Positions 31,690-43,234 of a DNA stretch of 64,000 nt are shown here, in pieces. The notes under the pieces were generated by a model, which saw only the letters and a list, made by a program, of their open reading frames with translations, searched no databases and had not been told where the DNA came from. Origin of the DNA: Guadua angustifolia. Taxonomy: Eukaryota; Streptophyta; Magnoliopsida; Poales; Poaceae. The stretch is taken from positions 186,001-250,000 of the forward strand of contig JAYEVE010000988.1 in assembly GCA_036346375.1 (NCBI GenBank), in the 5' to 3' direction. Each line of letters opens with the position of its first letter. The stretch's first letter is position 1. The translations under genes and the position numbers were made by a program.

Positions 31690-32762
31690 GGGAAGTTCTA
31701 CGTAGATTATGTCCATGGTGTGGGATGTACGTATGTCTGTTTAAGTTTTGAGCTCCATGTGTTATTGGGCCAATGGATATACATACATGTATTAGAGATA
31801 AGGAGTTAGGGTTTTGAGTTGTATAAAAGGATTGTGTATTTGCATGGGGCGTTCACTGTTTTTTATCTGACGATAGCTTTTGCTCGTGGCCATTGTTCTT
31901 CTTTTGGGTTTGGTCTGTTGGCTTGAGGCGTTTTGTTTTCCTCGCTACATGCATACATGATTGTGGCTTGCATGCATGCATGTCCTTGGTGACAAGGAAC
32001 GATTGACTAGATAATCGGCTTGGCTGTTGTTTTGGTCTGCGACTAGAAAATTTGAGGATTGGCCGGCGGCTGGAAAATAATCAATGAGCTCGTCGCTTTT
32101 CGGCTTCCGGCGGGCGGCGGCTGTGTATTCAACGTGACGTCCGAGCCTGTGTTTTGCTTGCATGAACGAATAGAAGAAAGGGCGACTAGAAAACTTGCGG
32201 CGGCCGGCGACTAGAACTTCTGCGTCTGTGTTTGCTTTTGGCGGCCGTGATTTTCTTTGTTTGTTCTACGTTCTGAACAACTTGCTGTCGTTTGTTGTCG
32301 CTTGTTTTCTCTGCAGGTATACAGACGTACCACGAAGCTTCACAACGTTGGTGATACTCTGAAGAACAGATCGGCGGCAAGGCTGTGTTGTCGTTGAGTT
32401 CTGAAGAGCGAAGAGTTACCGACGCAACTTAATGCCAATTGAATTCTGAAGATCAATTCCCATCATTATTGATTCAGTCAAAATTGCGAAGGTAATATCT
32501 TTAGATCCGTAGATCCGATCGAGCTAATTTTTATTGGGTTAGCTTCCAAATTGAGTCTAGCTTTTACAGTTAAAATTTCGCATCAATCTAACGGTCGGAT
32601 CTTTAGTAATTACTGTTCTAGTGAACGTAAGTTAATCTGTTTTTGTCAAAACCGAAGCAGTTTTTCCTATGTTGTTTAGGGGGTCTAACGAATCACTAAA
32701 AATTTGTTTTAACTTCCGCTCAATCATTCACCCCCCTTTGATTGACGTCATCCGATCCTACA
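31690..32762 (+). mobile_element. Copia-type LTR, second copy, probably solo
   Basis: Its last 280 bp match the end of 1328-2880, including atccgtagatc, cagttaaaatttc and the terminal gatcctaca. A TATA box (gtataaaagg, about 31823) lies upstream. The left boundary is approximate, and I found no clear duplication partner for the bases after the end (cactc). No internal element sequence follows. Confidence 0.6.
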
Positions 32763-33023
32763 CACTCCACCGCGCGCGGCCCTCCACTGACCAGAGCACC
32801 CCACACCCCCACCGATGCCTCCACCAAGAGGTTAGTCGCCGGCCAGCACAAGTTTGTCGTCTTTCTTTGCTCTTTCCGATTTGGCCACCATGGAGATTTC
32901 AGAGATCTTGTGGTTGACTCTGTCGCTGCTGGTGTGGTGAGATGGTTTGCTGCTGCAGTCAACCATTGCTCCAGTCTGACAAGCCCCGAAAAGCTCCACC
33001 TACCAGAGCAACCCGGCCCTGGC

Positions 33024-33320
33024 ATGCCGATCCCCATGTCCCCCGCGGCCAGCGTCGACACAGTGGCCACCGCGCCCAAGAAGAAGAATGCGGCAATGGC
33101 GGCTGCTGTTGCCGAGATGGCCAAGCACCTCGCCATCGACACAGACGATGCCTTCGCCGGCCTCCTCGAGCTCGCTGCTGAAGACGATGCGGACGGCCTG
33201 CGCCACGCGCTGGAACGAGTGTTGTCCGCCGTTGTGGATGAGGCTGGCCACTGGTACGGCCGCCGGAAGGTCCTCAAGCACCGCACCCCATTGAAGGTTG
33301 CCGCCACGTACGGCAGCTGA
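33024..33320 (+). pseudogene. CCCH zinc-finger gene fragment (ankyrin region)
   Basis: From the ATG at 33024 the frame encodes an alanine-rich start, then FAGLLELAAEDDADGLRHAL, DEAGHWYGRRKV and HRTPLKVAATYGS. This arrangement matches the start of the ankyrin region in plant tandem CCCH zinc-finger proteins, where the next residues would continue the ankyrin repeats and the CCCH fingers follow. Here TGA comes directly after the TYGS block and no finger follows, so only the first hundred residues survive. The same frame is open upstream into the copia-type LTR, so the start is uncertain. It reads as a truncated or transduplicated gene piece. Confidence 0.7.
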
Positions 33321-34573
33321 AGAGATTAAAGGGAGAGGATGCTGTGAAAGGCCCGCCACCGCCCGTTGGCCAGCCGGCGGCCGCCTGTGGCGGCGACGAG
33401 GGATTAGACGAGGTGGGGGACTCTCTCGTTTGGTGGCTAGGCGTTGCAGAGTCAGTAAATTACTCAATTAACACCGCGCGGAGCACATTCTAGCCTAGAC
33501 ACTACCATTTGATTTGTACTCCTGCTTCCTACCGAAATATGCAGGCATATAAGTTGTCGTGCCGCAGAAAGTTGGTTATCAGACTCAATAAGTTGATAAC
33601 TGAGTTGGGAGTCAACTTCCATGTAGTCGTATGGACCATTTGCAGCATTAAAAGGTTACAATTTTCCTCTTTGTCAAATGATCTGAACAACAGCTTTTAG
33701 GATAAGGGACCACTACCAGGTGCCTCACTCATGCCTAACTTAGTGTTGCTCGCTTACTACTACTGGGATTCCCAAGTGACAATCAACTTGTTTGAAACTG
33801 TGGAAACAGAGCGAAATAATCGAGATGTCAGAGCGGTGTTCAGTGACATAACGAATGAGAAATATCTAGAGCCATCCTCTTCACCATCCTCAGAAGAGGA
33901 TGACACGATTTCACACAAATTTTACTGCAAGCTTATGCTTCAACTGAAGCTACAATGCAACACCAAATTCTTCTCTACTCGGGGCAGCACAAAGCAATAG
34001 ACAAACAAATGACCTGAAGGATAAGTAGAACAAGATGATTAAGAATACATGTAAATCAATCAAATATAGTATCAGGCAGCATTAGCATGCTGCTGTATCA
34101 ATCACACAAAAAATATGTCTCGAGTCTTTTGCATGCAACATTCTCACACCATGGGGTTCTGTTCTGTGACTGATAGGCACACACGACAGGCACAGCTTAG
34201 CTGACCCTCTTATTTCAAGCACACACATAACCACAAAATAATTGATGGTACCTTAGTCTCATAAGAGACACACACACAGAGATTAACATAGTCTCATAAA
34301 AGACACACACAGAGTGACATACTATCAAACACACCAACCTGGTGGATGCACGCAGCATCAAACACCAATTTATTCTTTAGGAAACACACCAACTTGGCAA
34401 GCAACACTTGATCAACTGTAGCAACGGCAGTAGTAGCAAGCACCAACATGTCCATGTCTTACCACCACAAAATCTACAAAGGTCGCAAGTACAAATACAA
34501 CCGATTACATGAAAGAAAAAAAAATGCAAGGGAGAGCGCGTTGTGTATGTGTACCTAAACAGCTCACGCTGGT
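33321..34573. other. No gene recognised
   Basis: Short plus-strand frames at 33509-33700 and 33731-34000 have no recognisable domain. About 34250-34320 contains two copies of agtctcataagagacacaca-like sequence. The stretch ends at the NLR gene's stop codon. Confidence 0.45.
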
Positions 34574-35930
34574 TCACCGGAGAATTGAGCCTCTGAGCAG
34601 AGGCTTCTTGTAGTACTGTGAGTGGCGCAGGTCGAAGAGGGATGGGTGGTGGCCGGCGTCGAGCCCGTCCCACTCCAGCTTCTCCCACCATTCCTTCTCG
34701 CAGTCCACAGCAGGGCGGCTGTCTCGGCGACCGACGGCCGGGAGGCGCCTGAGGCACCAGCATCCCCTGACCCAGACGGTCTCGAGTATGGGTGCAGACA
34801 CCTTGATCTGACATATCTGCTGCAGCCTTGGGAGATCATGCAAATAGATATGCTTCAGCTTTGGAAATTCTAGTATTTCCGTCAGAAGCTCTTCCTGCAC
34901 GGGGAAGACCTGCGTGAGATCACCACAGTAGACGATGTGCAGGGTCTCCAAGTTGGGAAGAGGTGGATTTTGGTGAGCCCATTGCACCGGGAGGACATAT
35001 GTGAGCCTCCGGCAGGAGTAGAGGTGTACGCTCCGCAGCTTCGCAAAGTTATCACCCCAATAATAAGTGCGCCTGCTGCAAATGCTGTGGGCCATCGGGA
35101 GATCAGCCGCCCACAAGGCCTCCAGGTTATCAAATCCTCCAAATGCAGTGGCAAAGACAGTGTGCAGCTTGGGGCATCTCTCGACACGGCACCGCCTGAG
35201 ATTATACCATTGAATTAGCGGGTCCGTACGGACATCACTGGTGAGGCGTTCAGGGACAACAGTGGTGATGCAAGAATTGTCGTGCACGTGCAACGACTCG
35301 GCCATGCCCATCACGCAGGCGATAGCACGGAGCCCTTGTTCGCTCTCCACGCTCGTGTAGATAATCCCCTCACCAATCTCCACATGGCAGTCCAACGGTT
35401 GGAACTGCAGAGCACTGCTGTGCCCATGATGAGCAAGTATCTCTGCAGTTCTGTGCCCATGATGAGTAACTGTCTCCTCAACAGTGACATCCGTGTAGGT
35501 GCTACAACTGCTCATTTTTTCCTTGTGACACCTCTGTTGTCTGTCATCTTTGCTAGTAGAAGATATGCAGAGCTTTAGATTAATAAATGTGTCAGGGCAA
35601 CAAAACATGCCGCTATTTTCTAGCACCAACGACTGAATAAATCTCATGTCCACAACAGCGACATTTGCGTGGCAGTATCCTTTTTGTAACTGATGGACCA
35701 AAGAACCGGCTGATAATTTTCTGACCTTTTCTCCTCCTCGTCGAGTGTCAATGCATAGCATCCTTAGATGTTGTGCTCCCTTTTCTGGCCACAATATTGA
35801 GCGGAGCTGCTCACATCCCAAAAGAACGATTTGCTGGAGACTTGGGACACGGACCATCTCATTTTTTAGGTCAAGTGTTTTGACTGCAGATCCTGAGATG
35901 TCCAACTCCTTAAGGTTTGGCAATGATCCA
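34574..35930 (-). pseudogene. NLR-like gene, block 3 (C-terminal leucine-rich repeats)
   Basis: On the minus strand this block opens with SLPNLKELDISGSAVKTLDL and runs through irregular leucine-rich repeats (LQQIVLLGCEQLRSILWP, LETLHIVYCGDLTQVFPV, FPKLKHIYLHDLPRLQQI) to a stop at 34574. A frame reading in from the hAT extends it upstream to 36214, but those residues are transposon sequence. Ignoring the hAT and one copy of its duplication, the repeat joins block 2 in frame. Such repeats usually sense pathogen molecules or modified host proteins; this copy cannot make the full protein. Confidence 0.9.
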
Positions 35931-36989
35931 TAGGGGTGCAACTGGAACGGATATTTTCCGACCGACCGACCGACCGAATCAATTTGGATAGCGATTTGAA
36001 TAGTTTTTCGGATATTCGAAGAATTTTCCGGATACGGATACGGATAAGGATAATTATCTCGGATAAGGATACGGATACGGATAGTAATTATCCGACGGAT
36101 ACAGGAATATCCGAGTTTATAATCGGATAATATCCGGATATAAAATATGGATATTATCCAAAACTTTAAAGACTTCTCCATGGCGAGTGCAGTAACTCTC
36201 CAATCAAAGAGCACCGGTCACCGAGTGGAGGCACTAGTACCAATGTACCAATACCACTCTTGGTACTCTACGGACCAATCTGAGCCGCCAAGTGCCAAGT
36301 ACTAATTACCATTCTACCAAGTGCCACCGCCCTTGCCAAAGTGCTAACGCCAAGTGCACCTGCGCCCGGTGTGGTGCCAAACTAAAATTATCGCGTGCCG
36401 TACTTCGGCTTGTCCTTGGCGCCAAAGCCAAAATCGAAGGCAATGCGACATCGCCACTGTGAGACCCAAAACCAAAAACATAAAATCTCCAATCCATCAT
36501 TACGTGCTCTCTTTCTCTATCTCTATTCTCTACTAGTCGATAGTCTCTCTCCTCTAAAATCCCCAATCCAAACAAAATCTAGCCGTGGTGGCGGCTTGAG
36601 TTGAGGAGGCACGAGGCGGCACCTGGCGATCCGCACCACAGTAGCCATAGCCCATGACCCGTGGCCGTAGCCACCGTGATCCAAGCACCACACCCGTGAG
36701 GCTGTGGCCGTAGCCACCTCACGGTCAGAGCCGCCATGCAGCTCGTCCGCTCGACTCGATGGCTCGTCCGTCGTCGACACCGAGGTAGCCCGCAGGTGCA
36801 ACCACCGCCCACGACCTATATATACATACTTTGTATAATCGTATCTGGTGAATGCACGTAATGATCTTCCTCTAGTTCTTGTCTCGAGACAAATATCTCT
36901 GAGCACAATCTAACCAAGTTGCCGTAAGGGCCATATCAATGTGTTTGTTTCATGTGCACGTATGCTAGAGTTTGCGTACTATTCTAACA

Positions 36990-37842
36990 CTTTGGAGACG
37001 GTGTAATCACAAAGCTCTGAAGTTATGTTCTTTGCAAGATGACTAAAATAATAATTCCTAACGATCCAACCATTAGATTGATGTGAAATTTTAATTGTAA
37101 AAACTAGATTCAATTCCAAAGCTAACGCAATAAGAATCAGGTTAATCGGATCTACGGATTTAAAGTTATGTTCTTTACAAGATGATTGAATATGGGCGAC
37201 CAGGCGAGCAGACTGACGACCAGTTCACAAAAATAGAAATTCCTAAAGATCCCACCGTTGGATTGATATGAAATTTTAACTGTAGAAACTAGATTCAATT
37301 CAACCTGGCCCAACATAGCCAAAAACAACTCTTGCGCATGTACAACCCACATCTTTGTAATTACATGACTAACCGGCCTTTATGTGTATGTTCTCTAGCA
37401 GGCGTCCGCATGATATCTTGACCACCAAGACCTCGATTCCTCCTAAACCTAGTCCGAACCTCGGTTCCTCTATGAACCTAGTTTGGTCTCGTCATCGACC
37501 ACGTTAAGCGCCGAGCAACACGCACATGAATAAACAAGAGCAGATCCGAGCACAAGTCCACGACTTGACTCAAAGTCAATCCATGCAACCACTCACACGA
37601 GTGCGTTGCATCAAGCAAAACCATCATCATGCTATCACTAGCATACCAAACAAATCCAAGCACAAGTCCATGACTTGACTCAAAGTCAATCCATCCAACC
37701 ACTCACACGAGCGCGTTGCATCAAGCGAAACCATCATCATGCTATTACCAGCATATGCACAAGCACCACACATGCCATAATCACAACCACTTTGCAATGC
37801 TAATTTCATTACTCAGCCAATTTTTCAACACGTGATTTCACA
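36990..37842 (-). mobile_element. Copia-type LTR remnant inside the hAT, minus strand
   Basis: Reverse-complement match to 1328-2880: the minus-strand start tgtgaaatcacg at 37842 aligns with tgtgaaatcatg at 1328, and the 3'-conserved region (tttcacatcaatctaa) appears at about 37080 and again at about 37260. The middle is deleted and parts are duplicated. The left boundary is approximate. Confidence 0.7.
37544..37763. repeat. 110-bp tandem duplication within the LTR remnant
   Basis: atccgagcacaagtccacga at about 37543 recurs as atccaagcacaagtccatga at about 37653, and the following 90 bp match with few changes, giving a 110-bp period. The homologous region near 1440-1560 has one copy. Confidence 0.85.
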
Positions 37843-38400
37843 TTGTGTTATTACCTTACGTCGTACATGCGTGCACCTAATTGGTTAAGTAGACTAGAAT
37901 TAGTAGTGCATAAATTTGATATATGGTATTATATGATTCTATCATGTTCACCTTACTAGTTTGTGACTTCTAATTTGCTAGTGCCATTGTCTTTGATAAT
38001 TCTATTATGACTCTACATTTAGCTTTTATATAATCTCTAGTCGTTCATTATTAATTCTTAATTATGTACAATGCAGCTATAGTAAATTCTTATACTATTT
38101 TCTTCACATTTTGTCAATAATTATTCATAACTCATAAGTAATCTACTATTCAATATGTTACATGTGCAATAAATGATCTATATTTTAGTGTATTATCCGG
38201 CTAAAAATATTACGTACCGTATTGAATCCGATGCAGTATTAAGCCCGTATTAAGTAAGTGATAGTATCGGTATTATTCGCATTCGTATTCACATCCGACA
38301 CTATTCAGTATCCGACTTCGTATTCGATAAAAATACGGATATGGATACGGGATAAACAATATCCGACCGTATCCGATCCGATTACATCCCTAATGATCCA

Positions 38401-39510
38401 CGCAATTTGAAGTTCACCAATCTTGCACAGCCAGCCAAGGAGATACGGGATATTTTACAATCCCCTCCTGCTTCTGCATCTAGGCTGAATGATTCAAGTG
38501 ATGGAGGGACTCCTTCAGGCCCAACATGTTCCAAACAGACACAACCATCTAGAACCAGAGTCTTGAGGCCAGTTGCCCTTGACAGGCTCGGCAAAACTTG
38601 TATGCTTCTATCCCCAGATAGGTCGAGGAGTTCCAACTTCACCATATCTGCGAATTCATCCTTTTGGCCTTTCTCCCAAGAGCTTGTAGGCTTAATTATG
38701 CGAAGCTTGCGTAGGATCTGCAGTCGTCGCCAAGCAATATTGTTGCCCCAATCTGTGTTGCATATGTCCAGCACCCATAGCCTCTGAAAAAATTCCATTG
38801 CTGGCTTATCCTCCTCTTCCTCTTCTTGCTGCTGTTTGGGTGCTTCTTCTTTCTGTTGATCCTTGCAGCTATCCAATCCGAGGAATCTTAAGCTGCGGCA
38901 ACAACGGAAAGGAGGTGAAGAAAAGCTGAAGTTGCATCGGCGGAGTTTCAGTACACGCAGTTTGTCCGAATGGAGAAACATGTCATTGGGCAACGGTACA
39001 TCATATCCACTTTGGAAGAAGGATGTCGACTCTGGAGGTACGGTCCGTTGTTGTTCACTATTAGACCTGTAGGTGACTGAAATCCAACGATTTGGAGGGG
39101 TCTCCAGCCTATCACCAAAAGGCGGCAATGCATTAGATGAGTAGTCCTCTGTTCGTAACTGTTGATGCAGATCATCGGCAGCCTCCCATGCTTCGTCAAA
39201 CTGGCCTCCTTGTATAATCCCATCACAAACCCAATAGTCGGAAGCGTGGGTAGCCCAATTGTAGTCCATTGTGTTTCCACCCATATAATTAAATGACAAC
39301 AAATACAAGAAACACTCTGCAGTTATTTCTGGGGTGATGACTTGTTTATGTTGTGTAAAATGAGCAACTTCTCTAGCTTCTTGCAGTAGTAAAACCTTCC
39401 ACCTAGATCTACCATAAGAATCATTATAAATATGAAGATGTGAATTATCCACCTTTTCTCTTATTTCTGGGTTGAGCCGAAGCCTCCCTCTGAAGGTCCA
39501 TAATACCTTA
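38401..39510 (-). pseudogene. NLR-like gene, block 2 (linker and first leucine-rich repeats)
   Basis: The minus strand gives VLWTFRGRLRLNPEIREKVD, then a helical region (ITAECFLYLLSFNYMGGN), a linker, and leucine-rich repeats from about residue 190 (LRVLKLRRCNF, LRFLGLDSC, LELLDLSGDRSIQVLPSLSR) with an acidic and glutamine-rich insert (PKQQQEEEEEDKP). It ends at the hAT. The helical region resembles the winged-helix part after NB-ARC in grass relatives, but I see no clear MHD motif. Confidence 0.88.
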
Positions 39511-39859
39511 GAGCAACCCCAACCCACTCCCTAAACCTCCCCCTATCCTAAATTATAAGGAGACTTAGAAAAATATAAGCTCCAACCCAACCCCTATTAT
39601 AAACCCTATTTTAGGAGGTACTCTCTCCCCTACATCTAGGGGCTTCTCTTTCCCCTATTATTTTCTTTGGCATTTTTTATTCATTTTGAAATAATAATTC
39701 ATGGGTGCAAAGTAATAATAATGTTTAGATAAATAATAGGGGTGAGTAATAGAGAGTATGGGTTGGAGACAAATTTGATATAGAGTACCCCTAATTTTTA
39801 TACCACCCTTAAATGAGTGATTTAGGGGGAAAATATAGGGGTTTGGGTTGGAGTTGCTC
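39511..39859. mobile_element. Tourist-like MITE inserted in the NLR gene, 349 bp
   Basis: The ends gagcaaccccaaccca and (reverse complement) gagcaactccaaccca are inverted repeats, flanked by TTA at 39508-39510 and 39860-39862, the PIF/Harbinger-type 3-bp duplication. The interior is AT-rich with ccccta/tagggg words. No coding capacity. Confidence 0.92.
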
Positions 39860-39862
39860 TTA

Positions 39863-40338
39863 GTATCCAACAATTCAGGTTGGCGAACGCCCAAGGCAGC
39901 TAAATCAACTGTATCATTGCTTCCATTATGAAAGACCACTAAACATATGTGCTCTTGTAGGGCTCTATGGATCTCTCTCCGGATTTTTCCTATCTCAGCT
40001 CTAGAGCCTTCAGGTACTCCACTGAAATCATCATTCTCGTCTTGCCTGTCAAAATTATCCATTACCCGCTGAGGAAGCTTCAGTACCTCCGCGATTGTCC
40101 TCTGCAGTGCTCTTCGACTCTTCCACCTTGAGCAGTCGACATGAATAATCTTGTCAAACTTCTCACTCAGAGATGGCGAAGGGTGTTGGGCTATTGCTCT
40201 AAGCACCGCAGAAGCACCCAGTCCAAACCATCCGTCCATGTAGATGTTATCTTCGATGTTATCTAGTGCAGTATCCACTAGATAATTGATTATTATCGAT
40301 ACCACCTTCTCGACGCTGTCCCAAGTAACCTCCTGCAT
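39863..40338 (-). pseudogene. NLR-like gene, block 1 (divergent nucleotide-binding region)
   Basis: The first in-frame ATG is at 40338; an in-frame stop lies about 45 bp upstream, so this may be the true start or an exon start. The product has YMDGWFGLGASAVLRAIA at the P-loop position, without the usual glycine-rich GK(S/T), then KIIHVDCSRWKSRRALQRTI, corresponding to the region after the P-loop, and ICLVVFHNGSND, resembling the kinase-2 strand without its aspartates. It matches my memory of a grass NLR-like family with a degenerate ATP site. The block is cut by the MITE at codon 'DTK'; reading resumes in block 2. Confidence 0.82.
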
Positions 40339-40689
40339 TGGTTGATGGTAGTTTGCTGAGGTCACTTCACATGCATAGAGTTTTTATCTCACATTTATTC
40401 AAACAATAGTTTTTATCGGTGCACCAATAATACATGGGAGGGCCGATATTATCTATAGTAGATATCTATTATCTTGGAGAGGCCAAGGCCGTCCTGCCAC
40501 ATGTCGCATTTGCTACTGCACATGGCACGGTAGGGGTGGGCCAGAGGGCTATTTTTGCACCCTGAACTTTGGCATCATTTGATTTTCAACCCTGAACTCC
40601 AAAACTATTCGCTTTTCACCCCTAAACTTCAAAACCATTCGCTTTTCACTTTTGAAGATATATATAGCAGATTTTTAAAAATTAATATT
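40339..40689. other. No gene seen; short repeated phrase
   Basis: The region 5' of the NLR block. About 40555-40650 repeats accctgaacttc...aaaaccattcgcttttcac three times with variation, a low-complexity phrase common near grass DNA transposons. Confidence 0.5.
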
Positions 40690-40744
40690 TTTTTAAAAAG
40701 TTGTAGAAATAATACATCGAATCAAAAATTGATAGAAATATCGA

Positions 40745-40880
40745 TCTATCGCCATTTAAATTAGTGACATCGTGTCTGTCACCATTTCAATTGGCGATAG
40801 ACCTCTGTCACCAATTGAAATAGCGATGGACAGTCGCCTCATTAGCAACAGGCCTCTGTCGCTAATTGAAATGGTGATGT
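40745..40880. repeat. Left subterminal repeat cluster of the Mutator-like element
   Basis: Alternating caccatttcaattggcgata and complementary caccaattgaaat phrases, capable of several hairpins; the counterpart is at 50240-50370. Confidence 0.7.
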
Positions 40881-42869
40881 AGAGGCATTTTTTTTTGCAA
40901 ACACTAATTAGTAAGAAAAAAATTATGGGAAGTGGGATTTGTTAGTATAACTGGACTTCATGATTCTTTTGTTTCCTGTGTATTATGCTAGAATGACATT
41001 ACAAAAATCATCTGCTAGGAGAGGAATTAAATAGGATGCAATGGAGATGGGCATAGCGGGGGCAGCGTGTAAGTCAGTTCGGTCTGACAAAGCGGGTGAA
41101 ATCATAGCAGGCAGGCATGTTAAAAATGTTGGAATGAAAGGATGGAGTACATAGGATTTTGTAATAAAGACATGGAGTACATGGCGCATATGGTTTGGAT
41201 CGGTGCTGATGTTGGCCTTACCTAGCATGACATAGAAATTGATGAAAGAGAGTGTACATACCGTCCCATTACATACCATGACGTAGAAAACGAGGAAAAA
41301 GAAATGGTGTGTACAGTTCGGTTCGATGCCTATATTAGAGAATTTTTTTTCTAATAATACATGAAAAAAGTGAAATTACATATAATCTCATTGAATTGCA
41401 TGACATAGAAAATGAAAAAAAGATAAATGGTGCATACAGTTCGGTTTTTTGCCTATGTTAGTCTTCGTACTTGTACGGCACACATGGTGACACAAACGAT
41501 CGATGAATGGGAAGTAGAACTAGGATACATGCGCGCCTTTTTGGAAATGTAAAGAAGTTATGCTGGCAGTCCTACACCTTATATGGAAGGATCCATTGGT
41601 GCTTTCACCTTTGATTTCACGAGGCTTGTACACTACACCACGTCCTAGATTTAGAGACAGACAGCTGTCAGTAAAACTTGACTTTCATAGTCAAATGGTA
41701 TGTCGGTAAAAGTGCGTGGCGAGCGTCTGTCGCTAATGCCTCCAAGCGATGACATTTAAATCATCGGTAATGCTATAGACATATAGCAACACGATGCGTG
41801 TCGGTAATTTCATATCTCTGATCGGATCGATCGCCGATACTAGACCCGCCAAAAGCCGAAATAATTTGGCATATCGTGCGGAGACTCGAGAAAAAATTTC
41901 ATGTCTTGGCGTGAGATGGGAGAAATTTTGGGACTTAACCTTTATCGCGCATGACCCTAAACACACGCATCTCCTAAACACACATATCAATACCTATCGG
42001 GAAAGTTCCATGAGTCTATTGGTCTAACTACCATTGCCCCACAATATAGCAAAGTTTAATGAACATACGCATGCAGTAAAACATTTAATAAAAACATTTG
42101 TAAAATTGGGATCAACATGGTCAAAGGGGGTGCTTGCCTTGCTCATTGACTTCAGTCGCGAAGTTAGAGTCGATTGCTGCAGGCTCTGGAACGTCGGAGT
42201 CTATGCGTAGATCGATGAAAATAGAGCAAATAGCAACTTTTAAATAGGACAAAAAGAAATCAAATAGAAATCTACTACACAGAACATGTGTGATTTTGGG
42301 TTTAGAGTTTCTTGATTGTATGTGCTTTATTACGAATTCAAGATGCAAAAATTATTTGAATTAAATTAAGACATAAATCATCATATGGTAAGTTTTGTGC
42401 ATCCGATGTTTGTCTAAATGTTTTTATTTGAATTAATTTAGAGAAATGAAATGTTTATCTTTTACTGTTTTCTAGATCCATTTTACTTTTGTTTTTGAAC
42501 CTAGTTGATATATAGATATTTATTCATTTATATATATTTTTTTCTTATCTTATCATTTATGTTTATTCTTAATATTATATATTTGTTTTAGTTTATTTTA
42601 TCTCTTTTTTTTTTTGCGGTTTTCTTTTAGCCAGTGGCTAGTAGCCAATCCTAACCCTAAATCTATCGCATCCCTTCTCTCCTTAGTTCTCACTCTACTC
42701 GGCCGACCGCTTCCCTCTTCCTCTCCTCTCTCATGCATGCACTGAGCCTAGCTCTCTCTCTCCCCTGCGCCGAGGCCGCCTTTGCCTGAAGGCCTTCTGA
42801 TCGGCGACCAGTAAGGCCTCCTCCTTATCCGCCTTCCCTTTGCCTTCTTCTTTAACCACGCAAATCCCT

Positions 42870-43234
42870 ATGGCTTCTTCCCTCTGTGCGAGCAGCTCTT
42901 AAAATCTCCCACGCCTCTCTCCTTCTCCGCGCCGTTCCATCCCTTAGCCGCCTGTGGTTGGCTGGCCCCGGGGCTCCTGCCCACCTGCCCGGCCGGGCAC
43001 CACAGATTAAACGCTTTCGAGGTAAATCTCTCCTCTCTCTCTCTCTCTCTCTTTTCATTTTCTTCATCTCCTTTTCCCACTCATCCCCTTTCACCTTTAG
43101 GTCACCCGGTCGATCTCTTGCTCGGATCCACCACCGGTGGTGGGCGCACACATGAAGTCGCTCACAAGGGAGGGCACAGTGGCCATCGCACCGCCCACCA
43201 TCCTGTGGCCATGGCGGCCCCGATTAATCCTCTG
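42870..43234 (+). pseudogene. Captured gene fragment inside the CACTA element
   Basis: A GC- and CT-rich 5'-leader-like region (about 42655-42869) leads to an ATG at 42870 (atggcttcttccctctgtgc), which would start a short Ser/Ala-rich peptide resembling a plastid transit peptide but reaches TAA after ten codons. An intron with GTAAATC at 43022 and a CT-rich interior ends cacctttag at 43100; a second exon-like piece runs to about 43234. Exon-intron structure with low AT content in an AT-rich element suggests a transduplicated host gene. I do not recognise the source. Confidence 0.5.

Larger units (their letters stand above)
35931..38392. mobile_element. hAT-type element inserted in the NLR gene, 2462 bp
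   Basis: The left end TAGGGGTGCAACTGGAA and the right end (reverse complement TAGGGATGTAATCGGAT) are inverted repeats, and the exact 8-bp duplication ATGATCCA lies at 35923-35930 and 38393-38400. Subterminal regions carry many ggatacggata/tatccg words. No transposase is recognisable. A GC-rich stretch at 36600-36810 may be a captured fragment of unknown source. It contains a copia-type LTR remnant, so it acquired or carried a second element. Confidence 0.92.

Noticed and set aside
32720..33307. 195-codon minus-strand frame
   Set aside because: Shadow of the plus-strand CCCH/ankyrin fragment; no family resemblance of its own.
35931..36214. N-terminal 95 residues of the frame 34574-36214 as part of the NLR protein
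   Set aside because: This part lies inside the hAT (ends and 8-bp duplication are clear) and only happens to read into the leucine-rich repeats.
36523..36906. 127-codon minus-strand frame inside the hAT
   Set aside because: No resemblance to hAT transposase or any known family; GC-rich chance frame, at best an unidentified captured fragment.
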